Source: Anthropogastromicrobium sp963652495
GTDB lineage: Bacteria; Bacillota; Clostridia; Lachnospirales; Lachnospiraceae
Direction of reading: 5' to 3'
Length of the DNA stretch: 64,000 bases
NCBI GenBank assembly: GCA_963652495.1
Contig: CAVJTU010000003.1
Coordinates: forward strand, 1 to 64,000
In this document: positions 53,495 through 61,184 of the stretch, piece after piece
Position numbering within the stretch: position 1 is the stretch's first letter
How the letters are laid out: each line of letters begins with the position of its first letter
Made by a program: the position numbers and the translations under genes
Notes under the pieces: model-generated
What the model saw: only the letters and a program-made list of their open reading frames with translations
The model's database searches: none
Told to the model about the DNA's origin: nothing

Positions 53495-54504
53495 TTTATC
53501 ATCAGGCAAAAGATCCGGATTCGTACCAGCGAATCTTCTATCAGCAGATCGGATTACTGCATCGCGATGCCCCCACACCGCAAAATGACTGGGCAAATGA
53601 AGCAATTGGTTCAATTTATACCTACGGAACCATGGATACGATTCAGTTTGGTATTGGCGATTATACAATTCCGCAGGATTTTCTTGCAGAATTTCAATAT
53701 GATACCGAATATTTGCATGCCGGAATTATCTATGAAGGAATCACATATTCACTTGTTGAAAACCGTATGCAGCAATCTGCTGTTCCCTCGCCTTTTCTTG
53801 CTATTGAACATGCGTGCGGCGGCATTAACTGCTGGAGACGCGGTCAGCACTTTAAAGGCGTGGAACTATCAATCGAGATGGAATATTTAAAAAATACAAT
53901 TCTTCCATATCTGAACGTTTCCGAGGATTCACTTGATTTTCTTGTCAAAAATGTCCGTCATGTCCATCTTCCAAAGGATTTGACGGATCTGCTTTTTCAG
54001 ATTCAGCGGCTCTTAGAAACTCGTACCATGACACCTGAGCTTTTGCTGGCACTTGGCACCACGTTCACTGCCTTTTTGATTCGTCCGGATTGCAAGCAGT
54101 TTTTCTTCACAGGCGCCGATGTCATGTCGGAGCGCATCTTTGTTGGCAAACGTCCGATTCACATTCGCCCTGATGATTACAAAAAAATCGTGGCTGCACA
54201 TGACCTTCTGAGCGACAAAGCCGATTCCTTTGTCACAATCTATGCGCTCAGCCAGACACTTGGCATTGGCGAGCAAAAGCTAAAAGCCGGCTTTCAGCAG
54301 CTTTATCAGCAGACCATCTGGGATTATGCCAATCAAGTGCGTATGACAAAGGCAGCTTCTCTGCTAAGAACTACCGATAAAACGGTTGATGAAATCGCCA
54401 GGATAACCGGTTATCAGAGTCCGGCAGCTTTTCGCGCCATGTTTAAAAAATGGAGCCAAACTACCCCAAGGAAGTTTCGCTCCTATTTCTCAGGCACAAA
54501 ATGA
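53491..54504 (+). CDS. AraC family regulator
   Basis: Sensor N-terminus (about 1-235) without a clear cupin motif, then an AraC HTH (about 240-335): SQTLGIGEQKLKAGFQQLY and DEIARITGYQSPAAFRAMFKKW, ending TTPRKFRSYF. Length is 337. In many Clostridia an AraC regulator of this kind lies beside siderophore importers. Here it is convergent with the fep-like operon, so regulation of iron uptake is a possible role, alongside whatever ties it to tdk. Its last 15 bases overlap the end of the fecE-like gene, and the overlap is part of a terminator hairpin. Confidence 0.88.
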   Translation: MIYHQAKDPDSYQRIFYQQIGLLHRDAPTPQNDWANEAIGSIYTYGTMDTIQFGIGDYTIPQDFLAEFQYDTEYLHAGIIYEGITYSLVENRMQQSAVPSPFLAIEHACGGINCWRRGQHFKGVELSIEMEYLKNTILPYLNVSEDSLDFLVKNVRHVHLPKDLTDLLFQIQRLLETRTMTPELLLALGTTFTAFLIRPDCKQFFFTGADVMSERIFVGKRPIHIRPDDYKKIVAAHDLLSDKADSFVTIYALSQTLGIGEQKLKAGFQQLYQQTIWDYANQVRMTKAASLLRTTDKTVDEIARITGYQSPAAFRAMFKKWSQTTPRKFRSYFSGTK

Positions 54505-55314
54505 ATTTTCTTTTTGTGCCTCTTTGTGATAACGTCCCTCTGGTACAATCAATGGTGTGCCGGACACAGGATCTTTTATAATCTGGCAGTCTAAGCCATA
54601 GATTTCTTTCATCAGCTTTCGTGAGATGACCTCAGACGGATGCCCCTGCGCAATCAGCTTTCCTTTGCACATGGCAAAGATATGATCGGCATAGCGTGCA
54701 GACAAATTAATATCATGCAAAACCATCAAAATTGTTGTGCCGCGCTTTCGATTCAGTTCCATTAAAAGATCCAATATTTCAACCTGATAGGCAATATCCA
54801 GATAGGTAGTCGGCTCATCCAACAGCAAAATATCGGTCTGCTGCGCAAGTGCAAGCGCAATCCACACACGCTGACGCTGTCCACCGGACAATTCGTCCAC
54901 ACATCGATCCGCAAGTTCTGTGATCCCCATCATCTCAAGAGCTTCCTCTACTGCTGCGAAATCTTCCTTTTGAAGACCGCCTAACAGCTTTCGATACGGG
55001 AATCGTCCTCTTGCGACAAGATCCGTCACCTTAATACCTTCCGGCACAACAGGCGACTGCGGCAAAAGTCCAAGTGTCTGCGCCATCTGTTTGGATGGAA
55101 TGGAAAAAATGCTCTTTCCATCCAGAAGAATGCTTCCCTGCTCCGGTTTTAACAGCTTCGCAAAAGTCTTTAACAGCGTAGATTTTCCACATCCATTTGC
55201 GCCGAGAATAACGCTGATCTTATTTTGCGGAATTGTTATGCTCACATCGGAGACGATTGTTTTTCCATCATAGCCAGCAGACAAAGCTTCTGTTTTAAGT
55301 TTATTTTTTTCCAT
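54490..55314 (-). CDS. Iron-siderophore ABC transporter ATP-binding protein
   Basis: FecE/FepC family ATPase of 274 residues. Walker A is LGANGCGKSTLLKT, the signature is ELSGGQRQRVWIALAL, Walker B is LLLDEPTTYLD, and the switch histidine is in MVLHDINLSARY. I start at ATG 55314 (MEKNKLKTEA), preceded by GAGGA at 8 bases. An ATG at 55329 overlapping the permease stop is the alternative. Last gene of the four-gene importer. It ends in the shared terminator at 54492-54521. Confidence 0.94.
   Translation of the reverse strand: MEKNKLKTEALSAGYDGKTIVSDVSITIPQNKISVILGANGCGKSTLLKTFAKLLKPEQGSILLDGKSIFSIPSKQMAQTLGLLPQSPVVPEGIKVTDLVARGRFPYRKLLGGLQKEDFAAVEEALEMMGITELADRCVDELSGGQRQRVWIALALAQQTDILLLDEPTTYLDIAYQVEILDLLMELNRKRGTTILMVLHDINLSARYADHIFAMCKGKLIAQGHPSEVISRKLMKEIYGLDCQIIKDPVSGTPLIVPEGRYHKEAQKENSFCA
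54492..54521. terminator. Bidirectional terminator within two convergent gene ends
   Basis: AGGCACAAAA (54492-54501) pairs perfectly with TTTTGTGCCT (54512-54521). Each strand supplies U-rich bases. The AraC stop (54502-54504) is in the loop and the ATPase stop (54490-54492) is at the stem edge, so both genes end inside one hairpin. Confidence 0.8.
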
Positions 55315-55328
55315 AATTGTTTTCCTCA

Positions 55329-56372
55329 TCACACTGTCTCACTCTTTTTATTCATGCGAAGCAGCAAATAGATTAGATACGGTGCTCCTAAAATTCCCGT
55401 CACAACTCCGACCGGATAACGCGATGGCAGCACAAACTGACCAATCAAATCCGATGCCAGCACAAGAACACTTCCGACAAGTGCAGCAGACAGCATGTTC
55501 GTCCGGCCTCCTCCGCAAAGGCGCGCCGCAATCGGTCCTGCCAGAAATGCTACCGATGCAATCGGACCAGTAACAGAAGTGGCAAATGCAACAAGAAGAA
55601 GGGAAAGAAGAATGAGTGCCAGACGAACTGCTTTTGACTTTACACCCAATGTAACGGCATGGCTTTCGCCCATCTGAAGCATCTCCAATTGCTTGTCTAA
55701 TAACAAAATCGCACATGCTGCGCCAATTACTACAACTGCCAGCAGCGGTACGTTTTCCAGCTTGACACCGTTTAAGCTGCCAGACAGCCAACGAAGCGCA
55801 CTTGCCACATCATACTCTGAAGCTTTGAGAAGCAGCCATGAAATGATTGCATTTAAAAATGCCTGCATTCCAATTCCAGTCAAAATCAGACGGGCATTGG
55901 AAAAGCCGCCGCCCTGTGACAAAACATAGATCAAACAGGAAACAAGAAGACCGGATGCCACCGCAAGAAGCGAAACCACACTGCCCGGAAGATTTAAAAC
56001 TAAGATACCAAATACAGCTGCCACACTTGCACCAGATGTAACACCTATGATATCAGGACTGGCAAGCGGATTTCCAAGCAGCTGCTGAAACGTATTTCCA
56101 GCCATGCCAAATGCAAAGCCTGCCAGAATCGCCGTCAGCATTCTCGGAAGACGAAGTGTCTTTACCGTAAATACGGCACTTCCTTCCACTTCATTTAACG
56201 CGTCCCACACTTCCTTTGGCGTATAAACCGTATTTCCATAAAGCATCATAAATACGGCAAGTGCAATCATAATTATCAATAACACAAGTGTGATCACTGT
56301 GCTTTTTCTCTGACGTCTGCGATATCCTGCCTCCACAACCGACATTAAAGAACTGTTTCTATTCTCTTTCAC
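55329..56372 (-). CDS. Iron-siderophore ABC transporter permease (FecD/FepG type)
   Basis: BtuC-like permease of 347 residues with about ten membrane segments. Family blocks: LRLPRMLTAILAGFAFGMAG, FQQLLGNPLASPDIIGVTSGAS, and GPIASVAFLAGPIAARLCGG, which contacts the ATPase. A basic N-terminus (YRRRQRKST) precedes segment 1. It overlaps the first permease by four bases (ATGA). The importer order is binding protein, permease 1, permease 2, ATPase. Confidence 0.94.
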   Translation of the reverse strand: MKENRNSSLMSVVEAGYRRRQRKSTVITLVLLIIMIALAVFMMLYGNTVYTPKEVWDALNEVEGSAVFTVKTLRLPRMLTAILAGFAFGMAGNTFQQLLGNPLASPDIIGVTSGASVAAVFGILVLNLPGSVVSLLAVASGLLVSCLIYVLSQGGGFSNARLILTGIGMQAFLNAIISWLLLKASEYDVASALRWLSGSLNGVKLENVPLLAVVVIGAACAILLLDKQLEMLQMGESHAVTLGVKSKAVRLALILLSLLLVAFATSVTGPIASVAFLAGPIAARLCGGGRTNMLSAALVGSVLVLASDLIGQFVLPSRYPVGVVTGILGAPYLIYLLLRMNKKSETV

Positions 56373-57367
56373 AGTGACTTCACCTTTGCCTTTCTGATAA
56401 TAAAGATAAATACAGGTGCTCCGATCAGTGCCGTAACAATTCCAGACTCAAGTTCACCCGGTCTTCCAAGGATTCGTCCCATCGTATCAGCAAATAGAAG
56501 AAGAACTGCGCCGCCGATGGCTGACATCGGAAGAATCTTTTTCATGTCCGGTCCGAGTACCATGCGAAACAGATGCGGTACCATCAGACCAACAAAGCTG
56601 ATCGGTCCGGCAAGTGCCGTTGTCGATGCACACAAAAGCACACCGGCAAGTGAAGCAAGACCTCTTGTAAGCGGCACATTCAAACCCAGTCCGGTAGCTG
56701 CCTCATCGCCGAGTGCCAGCGTATTTAACGAAGCTGCCATGCAAATGCTGACGGCAAAGCCAATCAGAAAATACGGGCAAAGAAGGCGAATATCCGCCCA
56801 GCTTGCGCCGCCGATGTTTCCCGTCTGCCAGAAGCGAAACTGATCCATTACCTGAGTATTCGGAAGCATAACCGTATTGACAAGTGACTGAAGTGCCGTT
56901 CCCGCTGCTGCACCTGCAAGTGCCAGTTTGGTCGGTGTGGCACCATTTCCACCGATAGATGCCAATCCATAAACGAGGATTGCCGTCAGCGCTGCTCCGG
57001 CAAACGCCAGCCAGATATACTGATTTCCATTGCTGATATGAAAAAAGGCGATTCCACAGACAACAAAAAGAGAAGCACCCGTATTTACACCAAGAATACT
57101 CGGATCGGCAATCGGATTTCTCGTCACTGCCTGCATCAAAGCACCCGATACACCAAGTGCGGCACCTGCCAGAATGCCGAATACTGTTCTTGGGATTCTC
57201 GCCTGCACGACATTTCCTTCAAAGCTGTCCTCTCCCATATGAAAAAGACTGTGGATAACAGTGGGAAAGCCCACGGATTTTGCTCCGCAGGCTATCGATG
57301 CCAGTACACAAAACAGAAGCACCACAAGTGACGCAGCTACTGTTAATAGGAACCGTCTGTTTCTCAT
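56369..57367 (-). CDS. Iron-siderophore ABC transporter permease (FecC/FepD type)
   Basis: Partner permease of 332 residues. Blocks: RIPRTVFGILAGAALGVSGALMQ, NPIADPSILGVNTGAS and GPISFVGLMVPHLFRMVLGPD. It forms a heterodimer with the preceding permease to pass ferric siderophore or a related chelate. Start ATG 57367 overlaps the binding-protein stop by four bases, so translation is coupled through the whole operon. Confidence 0.94.
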   Translation of the reverse strand: MRNRRFLLTVAASLVVLLFCVLASIACGAKSVGFPTVIHSLFHMGEDSFEGNVVQARIPRTVFGILAGAALGVSGALMQAVTRNPIADPSILGVNTGASLFVVCGIAFFHISNGNQYIWLAFAGAALTAILVYGLASIGGNGATPTKLALAGAAAGTALQSLVNTVMLPNTQVMDQFRFWQTGNIGGASWADIRLLCPYFLIGFAVSICMAASLNTLALGDEAATGLGLNVPLTRGLASLAGVLLCASTTALAGPISFVGLMVPHLFRMVLGPDMKKILPMSAIGGAVLLLFADTMGRILGRPGELESGIVTALIGAPVFIFIIRKAKVKSL

Positions 57368-58446
57368 TTGATATTCTCCGCTGCCTTTGCAAACATTTCC
57401 AGATACTCATCAATCTCATATGGAATGGAAAGGATGGACGGTGTAGAAGATGCTGCCAGTGCGGATGTGCTGTCAAGCACAACAACTGCACCATTTTTGA
57501 TTGCCGGGATCTGGCTCATCAGCTTATCTTTTTGAAGTGTTTCTACCAGATTCTCATCACCGTAGACAACCATCATCTCGATATCATCCAACTGATCGGC
57601 ATTCTCACGGCTGACCGTGATGCTGAAATCATCTGACTCGCCTGCAAGCTTCTCTACGCTCTCTGGCAGAGTAAATCCAAGATCTAACAGATAAGCGGCT
57701 CTTGGATCGGTCGGAAGGTATACATAAAATGTACTTAAATCATCCGCGCTGATCCAGCAGAATGCAGTCGGGATTCCTTCAAGCTGCGGATACTCCTCAA
57801 GCTTTTCTGCAATCAGTTCTTCTACTTCCTTTACCTTCTTCTCGCCCTCTGCCTTCATGCCCATGCCTTCCGCATTCTCGATGGTCTGCTCTCTCCAGCT
57901 TGTCTGCCACGGATTTTCCTTATATGGGATAACAGGTGCGATCTGGCTTAAGGTTTCATAATCCTCCTGTGTCATTCCGGAATATGCTGCTAAGATAACA
58001 TCCGGATTGCAATCGCTGATCTGCTCAAAATCAAGTCCGTCTACATCGTCAAATACAACAGGCTCCTCCACGCCAAGGTCAGCAAATGCTTCATCGGTCC
58101 ACAAGTGCAGCTGATGATCGGTCACAAGTCCATAATTTGCTGCGGAAACACCAACCGGCGCAATGCCAAGTGCCAATGGCGTATCCTGATTTCCCCAGCC
58201 AACAGTTGCAATGCGCTCCGGCTTGCTTTCAATCACAGTCTCACCAAATGCATGCTCAATTACGATCGGGTAGGTAACCTCCTCACTGGTCTCCTCCTCA
58301 GATTCTGTCTCAGCTGCTTCCTCACTGCTTGCCTCAGTAGTCTCCTTTGCGCTCTTTGCATAGGAAACACCTGCCTGTGCAAACAAACTCATACTGGAAA
58401 CGGCTGTGCAAAGTGTGCCCAGAAAAAGTGCCTTCTTAAGTCTCAT
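57364..58446 (-). CDS. Iron-siderophore ABC transporter substrate-binding protein
   Basis: FepB/FhuD-like binding protein of 360 residues. The signal peptide is MRLKKALFLGTLCTAVSSMS, with cleavage likely near AQA/GVSYA and no lipobox. A low-complexity T/E/S linker (about 35-60) precedes the domain. TYPIVIEHAFGETVIESKPERIATVGWGNQD is the classic N-lobe opening and NPDVILAAYSGMTQEDYE the second block. ATG 58446 has AGGAGG upstream; the longer frame to 58470 is rejected. The promoter and a DtxR-like box lie at 58489-58542. The exact chelate is unknown. Confidence 0.93.
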   Translation of the reverse strand: MRLKKALFLGTLCTAVSSMSLFAQAGVSYAKSAKETTEASSEEAAETESEEETSEEVTYPIVIEHAFGETVIESKPERIATVGWGNQDTPLALGIAPVGVSAANYGLVTDHQLHLWTDEAFADLGVEEPVVFDDVDGLDFEQISDCNPDVILAAYSGMTQEDYETLSQIAPVIPYKENPWQTSWREQTIENAEGMGMKAEGEKKVKEVEELIAEKLEEYPQLEGIPTAFCWISADDLSTFYVYLPTDPRAAYLLDLGFTLPESVEKLAGESDDFSITVSRENADQLDDIEMMVVYGDENLVETLQKDKLMSQIPAIKNGAVVVLDSTSALAASSTPSILSIPYEIDEYLEMFAKAAENIK

Positions 58447-58488
58447 AACTCTCCTCCTTATAGCAATCATTTATGCTCGTAACTTTTA

Positions 58489-58542
58489 TTAGTTCTGGCT
58501 AACTTTCGGTAGGAGTATAGCACGCAGTCCAACCTGCGTCAA
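58489..58542 (-). promoter_or_regulatory. Promoter of the siderophore importer with a DtxR/IdeR-like box
   Basis: The -35 is TTGACG (58542-58537), the spacer is 17 bases and the -10 is TATACT (58519-58514). Just past it, TTAGCCAGAACTAA (58502-58489 on the minus strand) fits the IdeR/DtxR pattern GGTTAGCCTAACCTAA at 12 of 16 positions when one flanking base each side is included. This suggests iron repression. Confidence 0.6.
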
Positions 58543-58653
58543 GACAGGCACCGTAAATAAAAGTTTTTCACCGGATTCAGTCGTTTTTTGTTTCCACAGG
58601 GTACCCATTCGTAAAAGCACACTCATTGAAGCAGATTTGTCGATGACAGAAGT

Positions 58654-58701
58654 CAAAGCGGACATTCGCAATCCGCTTCGCTACTTGCTTGATTCGATTA
58701 A
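58654..58701 (-). repeat. Family B dispersed repeat, copy 3
   Basis: On the minus strand it contains AATCGAATCAAGCAAGTAGC, then GAAGCGGATTGCGAATGTCC. It follows directly after the U-run of the GntR gene terminator. Confidence 0.75.
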
Positions 58702-58741
58702 AAAAGCTGACAACCTCTGCAAATTTACAGAAGTTATCAGC
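58700..58741 (-). terminator. Intrinsic terminator of the GntR gene
   Basis: On the minus strand GCTGATAACTTCTG (58741-58728) pairs with CAGAGGTTGTCAGC (58719-58706) with two G-U type mismatches, followed by TTTTTT. The stop of the GntR gene is 12 bases before it. Confidence 0.8.
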
Positions 58742-58752
58742 CTTAAATCGTA

Positions 58753-59406
58753 TCAGGACGTATGAACTGTTGAAGCAATATTATCTCTTGCATTTTTAAT
58801 ATGTTCTGCTGTCAGCTTCTCCGCCAGCTCTCCGTCATGCCTCGTGATTGCCTCTAAGATCGCACGATGCTCGGCAACGGACTCCCCGGCTCTGCCATTC
58901 ACGCAGACTGACACAGCACGCGCGCGGCGAATATAATTATGAAAGTTCGTCAGTACATTTTGGAGAGGGCGGCTCTTCGATGCAGCAAAGATAATTCGGT
59001 GAAACTCACCATCCAATTCGCCCATCTCTTTGGCACTGTATGACTTTTTCAAATAATATTCCTGAAGTGCCGTACATTGCTCAAGTTCTTCTAACTCCTC
59101 TGCTGTGATCTTTTCCGCACACAGCCGCGCCGCAAGTCCTTCGATTCGGATGCGAACCTCATAAATATCCTCCACATCCTGCTCGGAAACGCCAACCACG
59201 ACTGCCCCCTTATTGGGGATGTTTTTGACAAGCCCTTCCAGTTCCAGCTGCATCAGAGCTTCCCTCACAGGAGTACGGCTCACACCCAGACTCTTTGAAA
59301 GCCTCAGTTCATTTAAACTGTCCCCCTCTTTATAGACTCCGTTTAAAATCGCATCCTCAAGCGTATTAAATACCTGAATGCGAAGCGGATCTCCACTCTG
59401 CTGCAT
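58753..59406 (-). CDS. GntR family regulator, FadR/FCD subfamily
   Basis: N-terminal winged helix (about 5-75) with LNELRLSKSLGVSRTPVREALMQLELEGLV, and a C-terminal FCD ligand domain (about 85-215) of helices. FCD metal/ligand residues are visible as D in ELDGEFHRIIF (with H) and later H in VAEHRAILEAI and TAEHIKNARD. The 217 residues are normal. It is second in a unit with the Re-citrate synthase-like gene (34-base gap). It probably binds the two GTATAC sites upstream, with an organic acid as effector. Confidence 0.92.
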   Translation of the reverse strand: MQQSGDPLRIQVFNTLEDAILNGVYKEGDSLNELRLSKSLGVSRTPVREALMQLELEGLVKNIPNKGAVVVGVSEQDVEDIYEVRIRIEGLAARLCAEKITAEELEELEQCTALQEYYLKKSYSAKEMGELDGEFHRIIFAASKSRPLQNVLTNFHNYIRRARAVSVCVNGRAGESVAEHRAILEAITRHDGELAEKLTAEHIKNARDNIASTVHTS

Positions 59407-59440
59407 AACGTATCTCCTTTATTGCGTTGTTACGTAATTT

Positions 59441-60841
59441 TTACTTATCCTCGTAGTCCATATCTCTGTGGAATACATACTGCTCTGCGTAACGGATCAT
59501 CTCAGTCTCACTGATCACAGTGATACGTCCATTTGCATACTCCTGATCGATCAGTTCCTTGATTGCTATGACGCCCTCATGCTTCTTATCAATAGCATCT
59601 GCACCCTTCAAACCATAGTACTGGTTGATCCATACAGCGATACCTGCCAAGCCTGACGTATTGCTGATCGCAACCATCGGCGGACGATTCAAAATCAAGT
59701 CTGTATCAAAGATATTATAGATCTCAGGATCCTTCATGATACCATCGGCATGGATACCTGCTCTTGTCAGATTAAAGTTTCTGCCGACAAATGGGGTCAT
59801 CGGCGGAATCTCATAGCCGGTTTCCTTCTCCAGATACTCGGCAATCTCTGTGATCACGGTCGGATTCATACCGTCGAAACCGCCGCGCAGGGATGCATAC
59901 TCAAATACCATTGCCTCAAGCGGCACATTTCCGGTACGCTCACCAATTCCAAGTAAGGAACAGTTTACAGCACCTGCGCCATACAGCCATGCGGTAGATG
60001 CATTTACAACGCCCTTATAGAAGTCGTTATGTCCATGCCACTCTAACATATCGCTCGGCACACCGGCATAATGCTTCAAACCATAAATGATACCCGGCAC
60101 GCTTCGCGGAAGAGAAACACCCGGATAGGAAATTCCGTAACCCATTGTGTCACAGGCACGAATCTTGATCGGCACACCGCTGTCCTTTGAAAGTTTCATC
60201 AGTTCAGTTGCAAATGGAACAACAAAACCATAATAATCAGCTCTTGTGATATCCTCGAAGTGACATCTTGGCTTCAGGCCTGCCTCAATCGCGTCTGAAA
60301 CAACTCCCAGATATTTTTCCATTGCCTGCTTTCTTGTCAGATTCATCTTCTTGAAGATATGGTAGTCGGAGCAGCTTACAAGAATACCTGTCTCACTGAT
60401 ACCGATATCTTTTACCAGCTCGAAGTCCTTCTTTGTTGCACGAATCCATGTCGTGATCTCCGGGAACTTATAGCCAAGCTCCATGCAGCGCTCTAACGCA
60501 TCTCGGTCTTTTTTTGAATAAACGAAAAACTCAGTCTGGCGTACAATGCCATTTGGGCCGCCCAGACGGTGAAGCATCTTATACAGGTCAACCATCTGCT
60601 GTGTGGTATATGGCTCACGTGACTGCTGTCCGTCACGGAATGAGGTATCGGTGATATAAATGTGTTCCGGCATATCCATTGGTACATGACGGTAGTTGTA
60701 AGATACCTTCGGAACCTCATTATACGGGAAAATCTCCCGAAACAGCTCCGGCTGGCTGACATCCTGCATCTTGTACTCATACAGATCCTGCTCAAGCAGA
60801 TTTGTCTTGTTGCTCAGGTTAATAGTCTTGTTTGCCTTCAT
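59441..60841 (-). CDS. Re-citrate synthase-like / homocitrate synthase family enzyme
   Basis: DRE-TIM metallolyase of 466 residues. The barrel opens with ITDTSFRDGQQSREPYT (the metal aspartate and catalytic arginine), and HGHNDFYKGVVNASTAWLYGAGAVN holds the metal histidines. GIGERTGNVPLEAMVFEY is conserved in the isopropylmalate/homocitrate synthases. Clostridial Re-citrate synthases, which replace the usual Si-enzyme in anaerobes, belong here, and I favour that role. Homocitrate synthase remains possible. No leucine or lysine genes are near. ATG 60841 follows GAGGAGG. Regulated from 60900-60977. Confidence 0.82.
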   Translation of the reverse strand: MKANKTINLSNKTNLLEQDLYEYKMQDVSQPELFREIFPYNEVPKVSYNYRHVPMDMPEHIYITDTSFRDGQQSREPYTTQQMVDLYKMLHRLGGPNGIVRQTEFFVYSKKDRDALERCMELGYKFPEITTWIRATKKDFELVKDIGISETGILVSCSDYHIFKKMNLTRKQAMEKYLGVVSDAIEAGLKPRCHFEDITRADYYGFVVPFATELMKLSKDSGVPIKIRACDTMGYGISYPGVSLPRSVPGIIYGLKHYAGVPSDMLEWHGHNDFYKGVVNASTAWLYGAGAVNCSLLGIGERTGNVPLEAMVFEYASLRGGFDGMNPTVITEIAEYLEKETGYEIPPMTPFVGRNFNLTRAGIHADGIMKDPEIYNIFDTDLILNRPPMVAISNTSGLAGIAVWINQYYGLKGADAIDKKHEGVIAIKELIDQEYANGRITVISETEMIRYAEQYVFHRDMDYEDK

Positions 60842-60899
60842 AGTGTTTTCCTCCTCTGTTGCGCTCCTCATTTTGCAATGCCTGCTGCAGTGCTTTTCC

Positions 60900-60977
60900 T
60901 GTATACCATTTTGACACGTTACCGTGATAAAATTGCATCATTGTATACAATTATACAATTCAATTTGAATCTGTCAA
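60900..60977 (-). promoter_or_regulatory. Promoter of the Re-citrate synthase-like gene with two GntR-type operator sites
   Basis: The -35 is TTGACA (60977-60972), the spacer is 16 bases and the -10 is TATAAT (60955-60950) on the minus strand. A perfect palindrome TTGTATACAA (60941-60950) touches the -10. A second site TGTATACCA lies at 60900-60908. Their GTATAC centres are 42 bp apart, four helical turns. Confidence 0.7.
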
Positions 60978-61007
60978 GCACTTTTTTATAATGTTTCAAA
61001 TGTTTAT

Positions 61008-61048
61008 GATGTTGGGGGCAAAGGGCATTTTGACCTTTTTGAGAGTGT
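61008..61048. repeat. Family A dispersed repeat, copy 4
   Basis: It begins GATGTTGGGGGCAAAGGGC and continues TTTTGACCTTTTTGAG. It sits between the divergent citrate synthase and hydrolase promoters. Confidence 0.75.
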
Positions 61049-61073
61049 ATATTTGAAAGTCAGTATTCACCAC

Positions 61074-61102
61074 TTGCGAAACACGGTCAGATATGTTAGA
61101 AT
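61074..61102 (+). promoter_or_regulatory. Promoter of the hydrolase lipoprotein gene
   Basis: The -35 is TTGCGA (61074-61079), the spacer is 17 bases and the -10 is TAGAAT (61097-61102). The leader of about 75 bases ends in GTGGGGGTCC before ATG 61185. Confidence 0.5.
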
Positions 61103-61184
61103 ACACATGGTTTTTGTAACCGTCAATAATCTGGAAGTACATACAAGTTGCTCAAAAGAGCACTCTGGAAGTGGGGGTCCGAAC

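Noticed and set aside
61053..61184. Upstream extension of the hydrolase lipoprotein
   Set aside because: It would place 44 residues before a clear lipoprotein signal peptide and include the promoter.
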